Assembly (NCBI GenBank): GCA_902610315.1 | Contig: CACLVA010000006.1 | Coordinates: forward strand, 1-64,000 | Length of the DNA stretch: 64,000 nt | From: an uncultured Pelagibacteraceae bacterium | GTDB lineage: Bacteria > Pseudomonadota > Alphaproteobacteria > Pelagibacterales > Pelagibacteraceae | Direction of reading: 5' to 3' | Part shown: one piece after another, positions 43,676 to 50,241 of the stretch | Position numbering within the stretch: the stretch's first letter is position 1 | Layout: the number at the start of each line of letters is the position of its first letter | Notes under the pieces: model-generated | Database searches by the model: none | Told to the model about the DNA's origin: nothing | Seen by the model: the letters and a program-made list of their open reading frames with translations, nothing else | Made by a program: the position numbers and the translations under genes

Positions 43676-45481
43676 TTAATTTGGTAGTTTATCATCAAGC
43701 TCTTTATCATCATCTAGATTAAACTTCTCCACAAACGTGTCAGCTGTAACATGAAGATGTCTAGACCACTCAGTCATTTCTGTAAAATACCATCTTTTAC
43801 CTTCATCAGCTGCTCCTAATGAAGACTCACCGATTGCAGATATTAGAAGTTTAAAAGACTCTTTCATAAAATCATTACAACGTGGATTCATCCATATCTT
43901 TTTAAAGAAATTATGATCTTTGTTGATAAAGTATTCTCTAATACCACCAACAGGGTTGCATCTAAAGAAAGGAGCATGTTCACCCGCTTCTTCATAATTG
44001 AAGTTTCTTTTTGATGAAGCATATTGGGGAGTAATTTCTGCTTTAACTTTTTCCCTATCAACATCTTCAGTATTGAGAGCTTTTTTTCTTCTCTCAACTT
44101 CAAGGTCGATTACTTTTTCAAGATTTTTAGCTGCTAGTTCCTCAGTTCTTTGCTTCTTTTTTTCTTGAACAGGATCTGACCCTTCTCTGTTAAGTATTGG
44201 ATCAGAGGCATCAATTGCTTGTATTGCAGCATTTGCATCTTCTAGTTTATTTATCTCCTCATTCATAAATGATTTTTGAACATCTTTATATAAATTTGCA
44301 GATTCAGTCATAATTTTAACCCAACCATCTGAGTTTAAAGTTTTAAAGGGTAGGTTAACGTATTGTTTGTTAGTTGAGATGCCAAACGACTCATCCAAAG
44401 AAGATGGAAAATTTATTTCAATTTTATAATTAACGTCATAAGTTTGAAACACTCTTGACTTTTTAGCTTCACTTGGAATATGCCTCATACAATCAATAAA
44501 TCTTCCTTGTCTATAAAAAAGTAGACCATTATGCTCTCTTAAGATTTTTTGTCTTATAGAACTGTTTCTACCTATAGGAGGATTTTGACCATCTTTTGAT
44601 CCAAATTTAGGAGGAAACCTAGACATTCTTACTTCTGCATTAATAGTTTTCTCTTCACCCTCTGATGAAACTTTAAAGGGCCATAGCCAAGTTTCATATT
44701 CAATTGCTTTAACATTACTTGACTCACAACTTTCAACATGTTCACACGCAGTATCTAAAAATAACGGGTCTATTGGTTTCACTAGATTCCCTAGCACAGA
44801 TATTGTAAGACCGTCTTTGAGATTTCTCCAATAAGACATAGAAACTCTCCAACCTAGATTATTTCTAATTGCTTCATCAGTTTTCCATGTCATTCGATCA
44901 CATTTATTCCAAACAACTATTGTACCTGTCATATCTTCAGAAAAATTTTCATCTAAACATTCTTGAACAAAATCTGGAAGACTGTTCACTTCTTTTTCTA
45001 AGGGAAGTTGAGTAGTATTTAATTTAATCAACTCATCTATATCTACTGTAAGTGCTCTCCATTTTTGGTCATTTTCATTTTTTGTGAATACAGAAAATGA
45101 TCTTGTTTGGCTGATTGAAGATTTAGGTAAACCGTGACCAAAACGCCCGTAACCTCTTCTTCTCAGAGGCGTATTAGCCGATGGTCTATGTGTCCCCCCA
45201 ATCTTACATGCTGTATGTAAAAAATCTTTTGGCATACCTGTGCCATTATCAATAACTGCTAAAGACTCAGGCTGATTTGTTCCTGTTTTATTTTTTGCAG
45301 CAATAAAAATCTTAGTAGCATTTGCCTCGTATGCGTTATCAATTATTTCATACAAAGCATTACCTGTATTTTTATAACCTGAGTTTCTTTCACTTTCATA
45401 AAAGTTTGCTGGATCAATAAATGATCTGTCATCTTTAGTCTTTATAGCTACTTCTGTTTGTGCTTTTAGTTCTGGGTGCAT
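43676..45481 (-). CDS. GHKL/MORC-type ATPase
   Basis: A 601-residue protein whose first 200 residues form a GHKL ATP-binding fold: N box ALYEIIDNAYEA (Glu45, Asp48, Asn49), G1 box VIDNGTGMP (78-83) and G2 box GRFGHGLPKSS (112-122). The rest (about 200-600) includes a transducer-like region and a charged helical stretch (about 420-490). Such ATPases (Hsp90, MutL, MORC, gyrase B) clamp on ATP binding and often move on DNA. The start at 45481 has an excellent AAAGGAG; an in-frame ATG at 45577 lies inside the previous gene. Expected to power or load the DruA-like protein encoded next, by inference from context. Confidence 0.82.
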   Translation of the reverse strand: MHPELKAQTEVAIKTKDDRSFIDPANFYESERNSGYKNTGNALYEIIDNAYEANATKIFIAAKNKTGTNQPESLAVIDNGTGMPKDFLHTACKIGGTHRPSANTPLRRRGYGRFGHGLPKSSISQTRSFSVFTKNENDQKWRALTVDIDELIKLNTTQLPLEKEVNSLPDFVQECLDENFSEDMTGTIVVWNKCDRMTWKTDEAIRNNLGWRVSMSYWRNLKDGLTISVLGNLVKPIDPLFLDTACEHVESCESSNVKAIEYETWLWPFKVSSEGEEKTINAEVRMSRFPPKFGSKDGQNPPIGRNSSIRQKILREHNGLLFYRQGRFIDCMRHIPSEAKKSRVFQTYDVNYKIEINFPSSLDESFGISTNKQYVNLPFKTLNSDGWVKIMTESANLYKDVQKSFMNEEINKLEDANAAIQAIDASDPILNREGSDPVQEKKKQRTEELAAKNLEKVIDLEVERRKKALNTEDVDREKVKAEITPQYASSKRNFNYEEAGEHAPFFRCNPVGGIREYFINKDHNFFKKIWMNPRCNDFMKESFKLLISAIGESSLGAADEGKRWYFTEMTEWSRHLHVTADTFVEKFNLDDDKELDDKLPN

Positions 45482-45497
45482 TTTTTTCTCCTTTTGT

Positions 45498-46286
45498 TTA
45501 TGCTGCTTTCCAACAGATTTGTTTAGATTTTGGTAATATAATTGAAGACATGTTTGTATTTTTTGCAAACAGATCATAAATGGTAGCAGAGGATTTCTCC
45601 TCTGCTGCTATCACTATATTTTCTGGGTCATGATCTTTTAGTTTCTCTAGACAAGCTTGTTGATCACCTGAAACTACGTTTGATCCTATTTTATACTTGG
45701 GAAGGGCAGAACAACCTTTGTTAGATTGGTATGATTTTTGATTTATCCAATCTGACAAAGAACCATCTGATCTTTTCTGTTTACCGTTTTTAGAGTCTCC
45801 ACCTATGTATTTATCTTCTTCAACATCTTTTTTGTAAGCCTTTATTGTTTGTTCATCAGCTTGAACATAAATACTCATATCCATACCTGATCTAAGAGCT
45901 TCAATATAAGATGAAACTGCATTAGCCATTCTTTTGCAGCCTCTGAAGAAGTGGTAAACTTTTGTTTGTATTACCTTAGAAAAAGATTTGATAATACAAG
46001 GTAGTTTATATAGTCCTAATGCTTTAGGATTATATTTGTAGATAGATCTACCAGACTTACTTTTTTCGCAATAATTTTCGTAAGTTTTCGCTTCTAGCAG
46101 ATAAATGATTGCTGAAGACAAGATGTCCTCAGCATCTAGTTGCTTAACACCTTTTTTCATCAAGATATTAAGCCACATGTTTCTTTGATTAGCATATAAT
46201 TCGCCAACCATAGTCTTATACTCATTTAGTGTTGCTGGTTTAAGAGTATTTAACTCTGATGCAACATTACACATTACTTTCGCCAT
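45498..46286 (-). CDS. Sigma-70 region 2-like regulatory protein
   Basis: A 262-residue protein. Residues about 20-125 resemble sigma factor region 2: a helix pair, DAEDILSSAIIYLLE (51-65), and FSKVIQTKVYHFFRGCKRMANAV in the place of the DNA-melting helix. Later DPENIVIAAEE resembles the stretch ahead of region 4, but the protein ends soon after, so region 4 is absent or very divergent. First gene of the island operon, with an ideal AAGGAGG and a structured leader; the GHKL gene follows after 16 bases. It might recognise the repeated island promoter. The sigma link is my reading of a short motif. Confidence 0.5.
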   Translation of the reverse strand: MAKVMCNVASELNTLKPATLNEYKTMVGELYANQRNMWLNILMKKGVKQLDAEDILSSAIIYLLEAKTYENYCEKSKSGRSIYKYNPKALGLYKLPCIIKSFSKVIQTKVYHFFRGCKRMANAVSSYIEALRSGMDMSIYVQADEQTIKAYKKDVEEDKYIGGDSKNGKQKRSDGSLSDWINQKSYQSNKGCSALPKYKIGSNVVSGDQQACLEKLKDHDPENIVIAAEEKSSATIYDLFAKNTNMSSIILPKSKQICWKAA

Positions 46287-46287
46287 T

Positions 46288-46321
46288 TTTCCTCCTTGGT
46301 TATTGGCTCAAACCGAGGAAA
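46288..46321 (-). promoter_or_regulatory. Hairpin sequestering the ribosome-binding site of the sigma-like gene
   Basis: On the minus-strand mRNA, TTTCCTC (46321-46315) pairs with GAGGAAA (46294-46288), seven base pairs, with two more G-C pairs (GG with CC) beyond a three-base bulge. The 3' arm contains the Shine-Dalgarno AAGGAGG and ends two bases from the start codon. Closed, it would block translation initiation. Confidence 0.6.
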
Positions 46322-46400
46322 TTTGGCATGTGCAATTCGCATCTTTTAGGAACCAGAGGGCTCCTGTTGCGCAAACCACCTGCGGTTTACTTGTTTATGT
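46322..46400 (-). promoter_or_regulatory. Structured 5' leader of the sigma-GHKL-DruA operon
   Basis: Between the promoter motif and the RBS hairpin, the minus strand holds at least two more hairpins: AAACC/GGTTT (about 46374-46389) and AGGAGCC-CTCT-GGTTCCT (about 46349-46366), the latter a 7-bp stem with one G-U. No open frame with ribosome-binding site lies in it. Confidence 0.55.
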
Positions 46401-46419
46401 TATATATATATACCCCGGA
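46401..46419 (-). promoter_or_regulatory. Island promoter/operator motif, copy 1
   Basis: Minus strand TCCGGGGTATATATATATA, oriented towards the sigma-GHKL-DruA operon. A TTGATT about 12 bases upstream could serve as a -35 with the AT repeat supplying the -10. The same sequence recurs at 47049-47063 and 47081-47099, each time heading a different transcript. Confidence 0.6.
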
Positions 46420-46449
46420 CGAAAAATCAAGGAAAATCAATGCTTATCT

Positions 46450-46473
46450 AACTATTCCAACGTTGGAATAGTT
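46450..46473. repeat. 24-bp perfect palindrome
   Basis: A perfect 24-base palindrome centred on CCAACGTTGG. It begins five bases beyond the stop codon of the nuclease-like gene and upstream of the island promoter copy 1. It could be an operator for a dimeric regulator or a terminator for the nuclease gene. ACGTTGGA recurs at 47099-47106 at the start of the structured RNA. Confidence 0.7.
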
Positions 46474-46478
46474 TTAAT

Positions 46479-47045
46479 TTATGAGGCTTTTCTTGTATTT
46501 ACCTCAAACCAATAGGGATGTGTGTTGATAAAATTTGTTTTTTTACCAAATTTCTTTACCACTAGAAAACAAACAATACACCTTTTACGAGAATTCTTAG
46601 AATATGTGATTAACTGCTTTTGAACTCTGTTTGGAACTTTTTTGGGGATTTTCCAAACTACCTTTAATTCAAGGATAATATTTTTTAGTTTTTTTGAATA
46701 AGGAATAAATTCAAAGTCAAATCTAATATGTCTTTTATCTTTTGTATTTATTACAGACCATTTGTTATTATTTACAAAATTAAGCTTAAAATTATTTATT
46801 TTTTTTGTTTTTTGATAATTTACGATTTGTCCTAGTTTACTAAATTCAAAATAACCTCTTTTTATTATTGATTCTAATTGTTTAGAACAATTGATTAATT
46901 CCTTAGATCTTATTTTTTTTGTACTATATTTGAACATCAACTGAGCTTCAGTTATAGAGTCTTTTAAATTTTTCTCTTTAGCAAGTGCAAGGAAAATACC
47001 ACGCTGTGCAGCATTTCCTATCTGAGGATATATTATCTTATTCAT
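46479..47045 (-). CDS. Putative PD-(D/E)XK-like nuclease
   Basis: A 188-residue protein. It contains FDFEF (Asp110, Glu112), then ILELKV (Glu126, Lys128) and a following helix with QKQLITY (Gln144), the order seen in restriction-like PD-(D/E)XK folds (beta strand with acidic residue, E-x-K strand, QxxxY helix). The N-terminal half resembles small unknown helical domains. No enzyme family is recognised, so nuclease activity is an inference. The start codon lies three bases from a promoter-like motif, so the mRNA may be leaderless. It stands alone between two oppositely used promoter copies. Confidence 0.5.
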   Translation of the reverse strand: MNKIIYPQIGNAAQRGIFLALAKEKNLKDSITEAQLMFKYSTKKIRSKELINCSKQLESIIKRGYFEFSKLGQIVNYQKTKKINNFKLNFVNNNKWSVINTKDKRHIRFDFEFIPYSKKLKNIILELKVVWKIPKKVPNRVQKQLITYSKNSRKRCIVCFLVVKKFGKKTNFINTHPYWFEVNTRKAS

Positions 47046-47048
47046 ATT

Positions 47049-47063
47049 TATATATACCCCGGA
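47049..47063 (-). promoter_or_regulatory. Island promoter/operator motif, copy 2
   Basis: Minus strand TCCGGGGTATATATA, ending three bases before the ATG of the nuclease-like gene. TTGTTG about nine bases upstream of the motif and TATAAA at its end would make a -35/-10 pair with 16-base spacing. It forms an inverted pair with copy 3. Confidence 0.55.
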
Positions 47064-47080
47064 AATACCAACAAAATATG

Positions 47081-47099
47081 TCCGGGGTATATATATATA
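47081..47099 (+). promoter_or_regulatory. Island promoter/operator motif, copy 3
   Basis: Plus strand TCCGGGGTATATATATATA directly before the structured RNA and the small-gene cluster. With copy 2 it forms a 15-bp inverted repeat with a 17-base centre, a plausible shared binding site between divergent transcripts. Confidence 0.6.
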
Positions 47100-47229
47100 C
47101 GTTGGAGCTAATTTAAAGTTCTTTCAACTCAGATGTGAGATATAGCGATATACTCAAAGGTAACCTTTCTCCTAAGCCTCCTTTGTTATCATCTGAATGT
47201 CCTTTCTAGCTTTAGTTAGCTTCAACGTA
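47098..47229 (+). ncRNA. Candidate structured RNA or leader element
   Basis: The two ends pair over 14 consecutive positions (47098-47111 with 47216-47229; one G-U), and the stem continues through a single bulge to 47118/47210, about 20 pairs in all. Inside, TCAGATG (47129-47135) pairs with CATCTGA (47190-47196), GAGATAT (47137-47143) with ATATACTC (47148-47155, one bulge), and AAAGG (47156-47160) with CCTTT (47164-47168). Two G-U pairs in the outer stem favour the plus strand. It follows a promoter-like motif and precedes the ribosome-binding site of the zinc-ribbon gene, so it may be a free RNA or a 5' regulatory element. No known RNA family is recognised. Confidence 0.6.
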
Positions 47230-47248
47230 ATTTTAAAAATGGAGTTAT

Positions 47249-47449
47249 ATGAAAAAAAAATATTGTTCAAATCCGATATGTAATAATGAAATTAAAGGAA
47301 TGGGTAATAATCCTCAACCTCTTTTAAATTTAAAAGTGACAGATTCTGTGTGTGATAGTTGTAATGAAGAATATGTTATACCCGCAAGGTTAGGCGAACC
47401 AGTTTCTGAATTTTTAAAGTTAATGATTTTAGGTTTCCAGAAAAATTAA
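47249..47449 (+). CDS. Small zinc-ribbon-like protein
   Basis: A 66-residue protein with two cysteine pairs, CSNPIC (6-11) and CDSC (35-38), consistent with a zinc ribbon. The rest is helical (GEPVSEFLKLMILG). Start ATG 47249 has GGAG four bases upstream; an out-of-frame ATG at 47239 is less likely. First gene of the right-hand island cluster after the structured RNA. Function unknown, perhaps a transcription or nucleic-acid adaptor. Confidence 0.6.
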   Translation: MKKKYCSNPICNNEIKGMGNNPQPLLNLKVTDSVCDSCNEEYVIPARLGEPVSEFLKLMILGFQKN

Positions 47450-47453
47450 TTTT

Positions 47454-47552
47454 ATGTTTAGTTTTATATGGCAAATTTTAACAAGTATAATTTTAGTAAT
47501 AATTCTTGGATTTGGAATATTTTATTTAGGGAGAATATTTTTAGGAGTTTAA
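47454..47552 (+). CDS. Single-pass small membrane protein (32 aa)
   Basis: Encodes a nearly wholly hydrophobic peptide, MFSFIWQILTSIILVIILGF then GIFYLGRIFLGV. It begins five bases after the zinc-ribbon stop. One transmembrane helix; a toxin-like or membrane-anchoring role is possible but unsupported. Too short for ordinary gene calling. Confidence 0.4.
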   Translation: MFSFIWQILTSIILVIILGFGIFYLGRIFLGV

Positions 47553-47569
47553 TGAAAAAAAATTTATAT

Positions 47570-47654
47570 GCTCAAATGGCGAAACAGTTAGACGCGACAA
47601 GTAAAACTTGTTCCACTACGGTGGGTACCAGTGCAAATCTGGTTTTGGGCACCA
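47570..47654 (+). tRNA. tRNA-Leu-like gene with a shortened anticodon loop
   Basis: An 85-nt class II tRNA-like cloverleaf with encoded CCA. Acceptor GCTCAAA pairs with TTTGGGC, the D arm is of leucine type (GGCGAAAC...GACGC), a long variable arm CCAC-TAC-GGTGG follows, and the T stem is ACCAG/CTGGT. Anomalies: the best anticodon stem ACAAG/CTTGT leaves only a five-base loop TAAAA (47602-47606), as if a leucine TTTAAAA loop had lost two T residues; the D-loop lacks G19, and the T-loop is TGCAAAT in place of TTCAAAT. It may be a decayed or non-decoding tRNA. Confidence 0.6.
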
Positions 47655-47668
47655 TAGATGACTATATC

Positions 47669-47699
47669 TTGCAGGAAGAGATAGTTCCTCTTTCTGCAA
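47669..47699 (+). other. 12-bp hairpin after the tRNA-like gene
   Basis: TTGCAGGAAGAG (47669-47680) pairs with CTCTTTCTGCAA (47688-47699) with one G-U, loop ATAGTTC. It is followed by an A-run and not by T, so it is not a normal terminator on the plus strand. It could be a processing or stabilising element of the tRNA-like transcript. Confidence 0.55.
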
Positions 47700-47712
47700 A
47701 AAAAAACTATTA

Positions 47713-47880
47713 ATGAAAAAAATTGATAAAATAACCGAGATAAGGATTGAAGAGGTGATTGATCAGGAAAATAATGAGAACTATTATTGGATATATTTTG
47801 TTCGAAATGGCAAAATTGAAATTATAGGTAAATCATCAGAAAAACCTCAATGTTACAGACAGGTTGCAGTTTACCAATGA
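47713..47880 (+). CDS. Small protein of unknown function (55 aa)
   Basis: Begins MKKIDKITEIRIEEVIDQEN and continues YYWIYFVRNGKIEIIGKS, alternating beta-like strands. Its stop overlaps the next start as ATGA, which supports translation of both. No family recognised; no cysteine pair or signal. Confidence 0.5.
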   Translation: MKKIDKITEIRIEEVIDQENNENYYWIYFVRNGKIEIIGKSSEKPQCYRQVAVYQ

Positions 47881-48149
47881 ATTACTTTTTAAAAGAAAAA
47901 TTAGAAGATAGGCTTGAGTATTGTATTGGTTGGAGAAAAGAAACTGAAATATATTTATTATATAAAAACCTTAATGATACTGTAAATTATGAATATTACA
48001 AAAAAAGACCATTATCAAAATTTTTATTGATGATTTTAAATCTCCCCGTAAATATTTTGAGTTTTATTCATTCTTTAAAAATAAGAAGAGATTTGGAAAA
48101 AAATTTAATAGAAATCGAGTACATTCATAATCAATTAAATGAAAAATAA
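47877..48149 (+). CDS. Small helical protein of unknown function (90 aa)
   Basis: Begins MNYFLKEKLEDRLEYCIGWR. One hydrophobic segment (FLLMILNLPVNILSFI, about 46-61) could be membrane-associated; the C-terminal third is a charged helix. I choose the ATG at 47877 (ATGA overlap with the upstream stop) over one at 47850. Its 3' end overlaps the following gene by 11 bases. Confidence 0.5.
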   Translation: MNYFLKEKLEDRLEYCIGWRKETEIYLLYKNLNDTVNYEYYKKRPLSKFLLMILNLPVNILSFIHSLKIRRDLEKNLIEIEYIHNQLNEK

Positions 48150-48360
48150 AATTAAAACAAAAAATAATATTATTATATTTTCTGAATATTTTATGAAAAA
48201 AAGAATTATTAAAGAAGGTAAAATCTACAATAATAAAATAGTTGGAGAATGTTGTGAATGTGGTGGAAATGGAATTATTTTTGACCCTCACATAGATATG
48301 GTCTGCATAGGTTGTGATGGAACAGGTATAACTTACTTTGGTGAAGTAAATATAAATTGA
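48139..48360 (+). CDS. Small protein with two DnaJ-type zinc knuckles
   Basis: A 73-residue protein. CCECGGNG (about 38-45) and CIGCDGTG (about 57-64) are two CxxCxGxG repeats like half of the DnaJ zinc-binding centre. An internal start (ATG 48193) would give a 55-residue form that keeps both repeats and is just as plausible. Such CxxCxGxG modules can act in protein binding or redox. Overlaps the previous gene by 11 bases. Confidence 0.55.
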   Translation: MKNKIKTKNNIIIFSEYFMKKRIIKEGKIYNNKIVGECCECGGNGIIFDPHIDMVCIGCDGTGITYFGEVNIN

Positions 48361-48392
48361 AATTTAATTATAGGAGTATAACGTAAAGAATC

Positions 48393-49445
48393 ATGGATAT
48401 TTTATTAATAATTTTAGTTTTAGCAGTATTAGTTCTTAATGTAATTTTTTTAATAAAACTCAAAAAAGAACCAAAAAAAGAGGATAATGAGTTAGAAAAA
48501 ATTAAACAAAATTTTGACGGCCTAAAAGACTCTCTAAACCAATCTTTCAATGAAATGAGCAAAGAAGTTGCTAAAGATATGACTGGAACTTTGACACGTG
48601 TTGATGAAAAAGTAGCATCTTTTAATGACCAAGTTAAAGAAATACAAACAACTCAAAATAATTTCAGTAGAATACTTGCGGGGGTAAAACAGTACGGTGG
48701 ACTTAGTGAATTTTCGCTCGCAACGTTGCTACAAGATTTATTACCCGCATCACAATATATAGCAAATGCAAAAATGAAACCTGATGAGACTAGGGATTTG
48801 GTAGAATTTGCTGTTAAACTCCAAAACGATGTCCTTTGTCCCATAGACAGTCATTGGCCAATTGAAAAATATAAAGCGGTTGATGAAGCTTTTCAAAATA
48901 AGGATAAAGAGGCTCTTGTATCTGCGAGACACGAACTTGCTTCAGCATTTAGAACTAAATCAAAAACTGTTAACCAAAAGTACATTAATCCTCCAGTTAC
49001 ATGTGATTTCGCAATAATCTTTGTACCAACCGAAGGTCTTTATGCTGAACTTGTAAGCTATAGAGATCCTAAAACAAAAGAATTGTTAATTGAAGAATTG
49101 AGAAAGAAGTACAAAGTTACTATTGCTGGACCAAATACAATTTGTGCAATTATTCAATCTTTTCATCTTGGGTTCACCAGTCTTAAAATACAAAAAAATG
49201 CTACTCAAATATTTAATGATCTTAATACTATTTCTACGCGATTTTCGAAACATTTCGATAATGTCTTTGTGTTAAGAAAAAAATTAGAAGAAGCCATGTC
49301 GGTAGTTGATAGTTTTGGAAAAGACGCAAGATCAATATTTCGGTCACTTGAACATATTAAAAATAAAGATGATGATGATCCAGACCCAAGTTCACCATCC
49401 CCACTTGGTTCATACGGACAAGTAGATAAAAGAAAAGTATCCTGA
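48393..49445 (+). CDS. rmuC: RmuC family DNA recombination protein
   Basis: A 350-residue protein with an N-terminal transmembrane helix (about 2-24), a coiled coil (about 30-90) and the RmuC nuclease-like domain. Family marks: GGLSEFSLATLLQDLLP, FAVKLQNDVLCPIDSHWP with PIDSHWP in the active-site region, FAIIFVPTEGLYAEL, and IAGPNTICAIIQSFHLGF. RmuC limits DNA inversions and has been linked to phage restriction by cutting near the membrane. It is followed in 13 bases by an exonuclease gene. Confidence 0.9.
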   Translation: MDILLIILVLAVLVLNVIFLIKLKKEPKKEDNELEKIKQNFDGLKDSLNQSFNEMSKEVAKDMTGTLTRVDEKVASFNDQVKEIQTTQNNFSRILAGVKQYGGLSEFSLATLLQDLLPASQYIANAKMKPDETRDLVEFAVKLQNDVLCPIDSHWPIEKYKAVDEAFQNKDKEALVSARHELASAFRTKSKTVNQKYINPPVTCDFAIIFVPTEGLYAELVSYRDPKTKELLIEELRKKYKVTIAGPNTICAIIQSFHLGFTSLKIQKNATQIFNDLNTISTRFSKHFDNVFVLRKKLEEAMSVVDSFGKDARSIFRSLEHIKNKDDDDPDPSSPSPLGSYGQVDKRKVS

Positions 49446-49458
49446 TAAAATATTATGA

Positions 49459-50142
49459 ATGAAATGGAATAATAAATTTGATTACCCAAAATCTACTAGA
49501 TCTTTGGTTAATGGTTCAAGACACTACTCTTTAGACGGATCAAGCTTACCATCTGTTACAACAATTTTGTCAGCCACTAAAAGTGAAGAAGACAAAGCTG
49601 CCATTCTTGCTTGGAAACAAAGGGTAGGGAATGTTGAAGCAGAGAGAATTAAGAAAGAGGCCTCAGCTAGAGGAAGTTCTATGCACTCTTATATTGAACA
49701 GTTTTTATACGGAAAATTAAATCAAGAACTATTAGAGGACAATAACAAATCTAAAAAAATGGCAGAAGAAATTATTGATAATGGTTTAAAAAATAAATTG
49801 CTAGAGATTTGGGGGTCTGAAGCTACAATATATTATCCTGGTAAATACGCAGGTACAGCAGACTGTATAGGAGTTTATGAAGGCAAAGAATCTATTTTAG
49901 ACTTTAAACAGAGCAATAAACCAAAAAAAGAGGAATACATAGAGGATTACTTTTTACAAATTGGAGCTTATTCTTTAGCCCACAATACTGTTTATAATTC
50001 AAATATCACCCAAGGTGTAATTTTACTATGTACTGTAGATAGATTATTTCAGGATTTTAAAATTGAAGGTAATGAACTAATAAATTTTCAAAACAAGTTT
50101 CTTGAGAGAGTTGAAAAATTTTATCACTTAATCAACAAATAA
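49459..50142 (+). CDS. PD-(D/E)XK exonuclease (MGME1/RecB-like, phage type)
   Basis: A 227-residue nuclease. SLPSVTTILSAT opens, RGSSMHSYIE carries the RecB-type His76, then E121, GTADCIGVYE (Asp135) and ILDFKQSNK (Asp148, Lys150) complete the catalytic set, with QIGAYSLA after it. This architecture is that of mitochondrial genome maintenance exonuclease 1 and of exonucleases in marine podoviruses. It degrades single-stranded DNA from ends. Thirteen bases after rmuC and 99 before the ExoI-like gene. Confidence 0.82.
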   Translation: MKWNNKFDYPKSTRSLVNGSRHYSLDGSSLPSVTTILSATKSEEDKAAILAWKQRVGNVEAERIKKEASARGSSMHSYIEQFLYGKLNQELLEDNNKSKKMAEEIIDNGLKNKLLEIWGSEATIYYPGKYAGTADCIGVYEGKESILDFKQSNKPKKEEYIEDYFLQIGAYSLAHNTVYNSNITQGVILLCTVDRLFQDFKIEGNELINFQNKFLERVEKFYHLINK

Positions 50143-50241
50143 TTATTTGACTTCGCTTGAGATTAATATATTAAAAAACTTACTTGCTACTTGTTTAGAT
50201 GCGAGCCTTCATGCTTTCCAATTAGCATTAATTATTAAATT

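Noticed and set aside
45482..45577. Upstream start for the GHKL ATPase
   Set aside because: The extra 32 residues lie inside the sigma-like gene and lack a ribosome-binding site, while ATG 45481 has an optimal one.
46259..46515. Plus-strand open frames over the leader of the sigma-like operon
   Set aside because: They run through the promoter motif, hairpins and palindrome, overlap the minus-strand genes, have no good ribosome-binding site and show no family features.
47669..47710. Rho-independent terminator after the tRNA-like gene
   Set aside because: The hairpin is perfect, but it is followed by A residues and not T on the plus strand, and no minus-strand gene ends there.
47468..47713. 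81-codon open frame across the tRNA-Leu-like gene
   Set aside because: It covers the tRNA-like cloverleaf and hairpin, and the adjacent small frames explain the region better.
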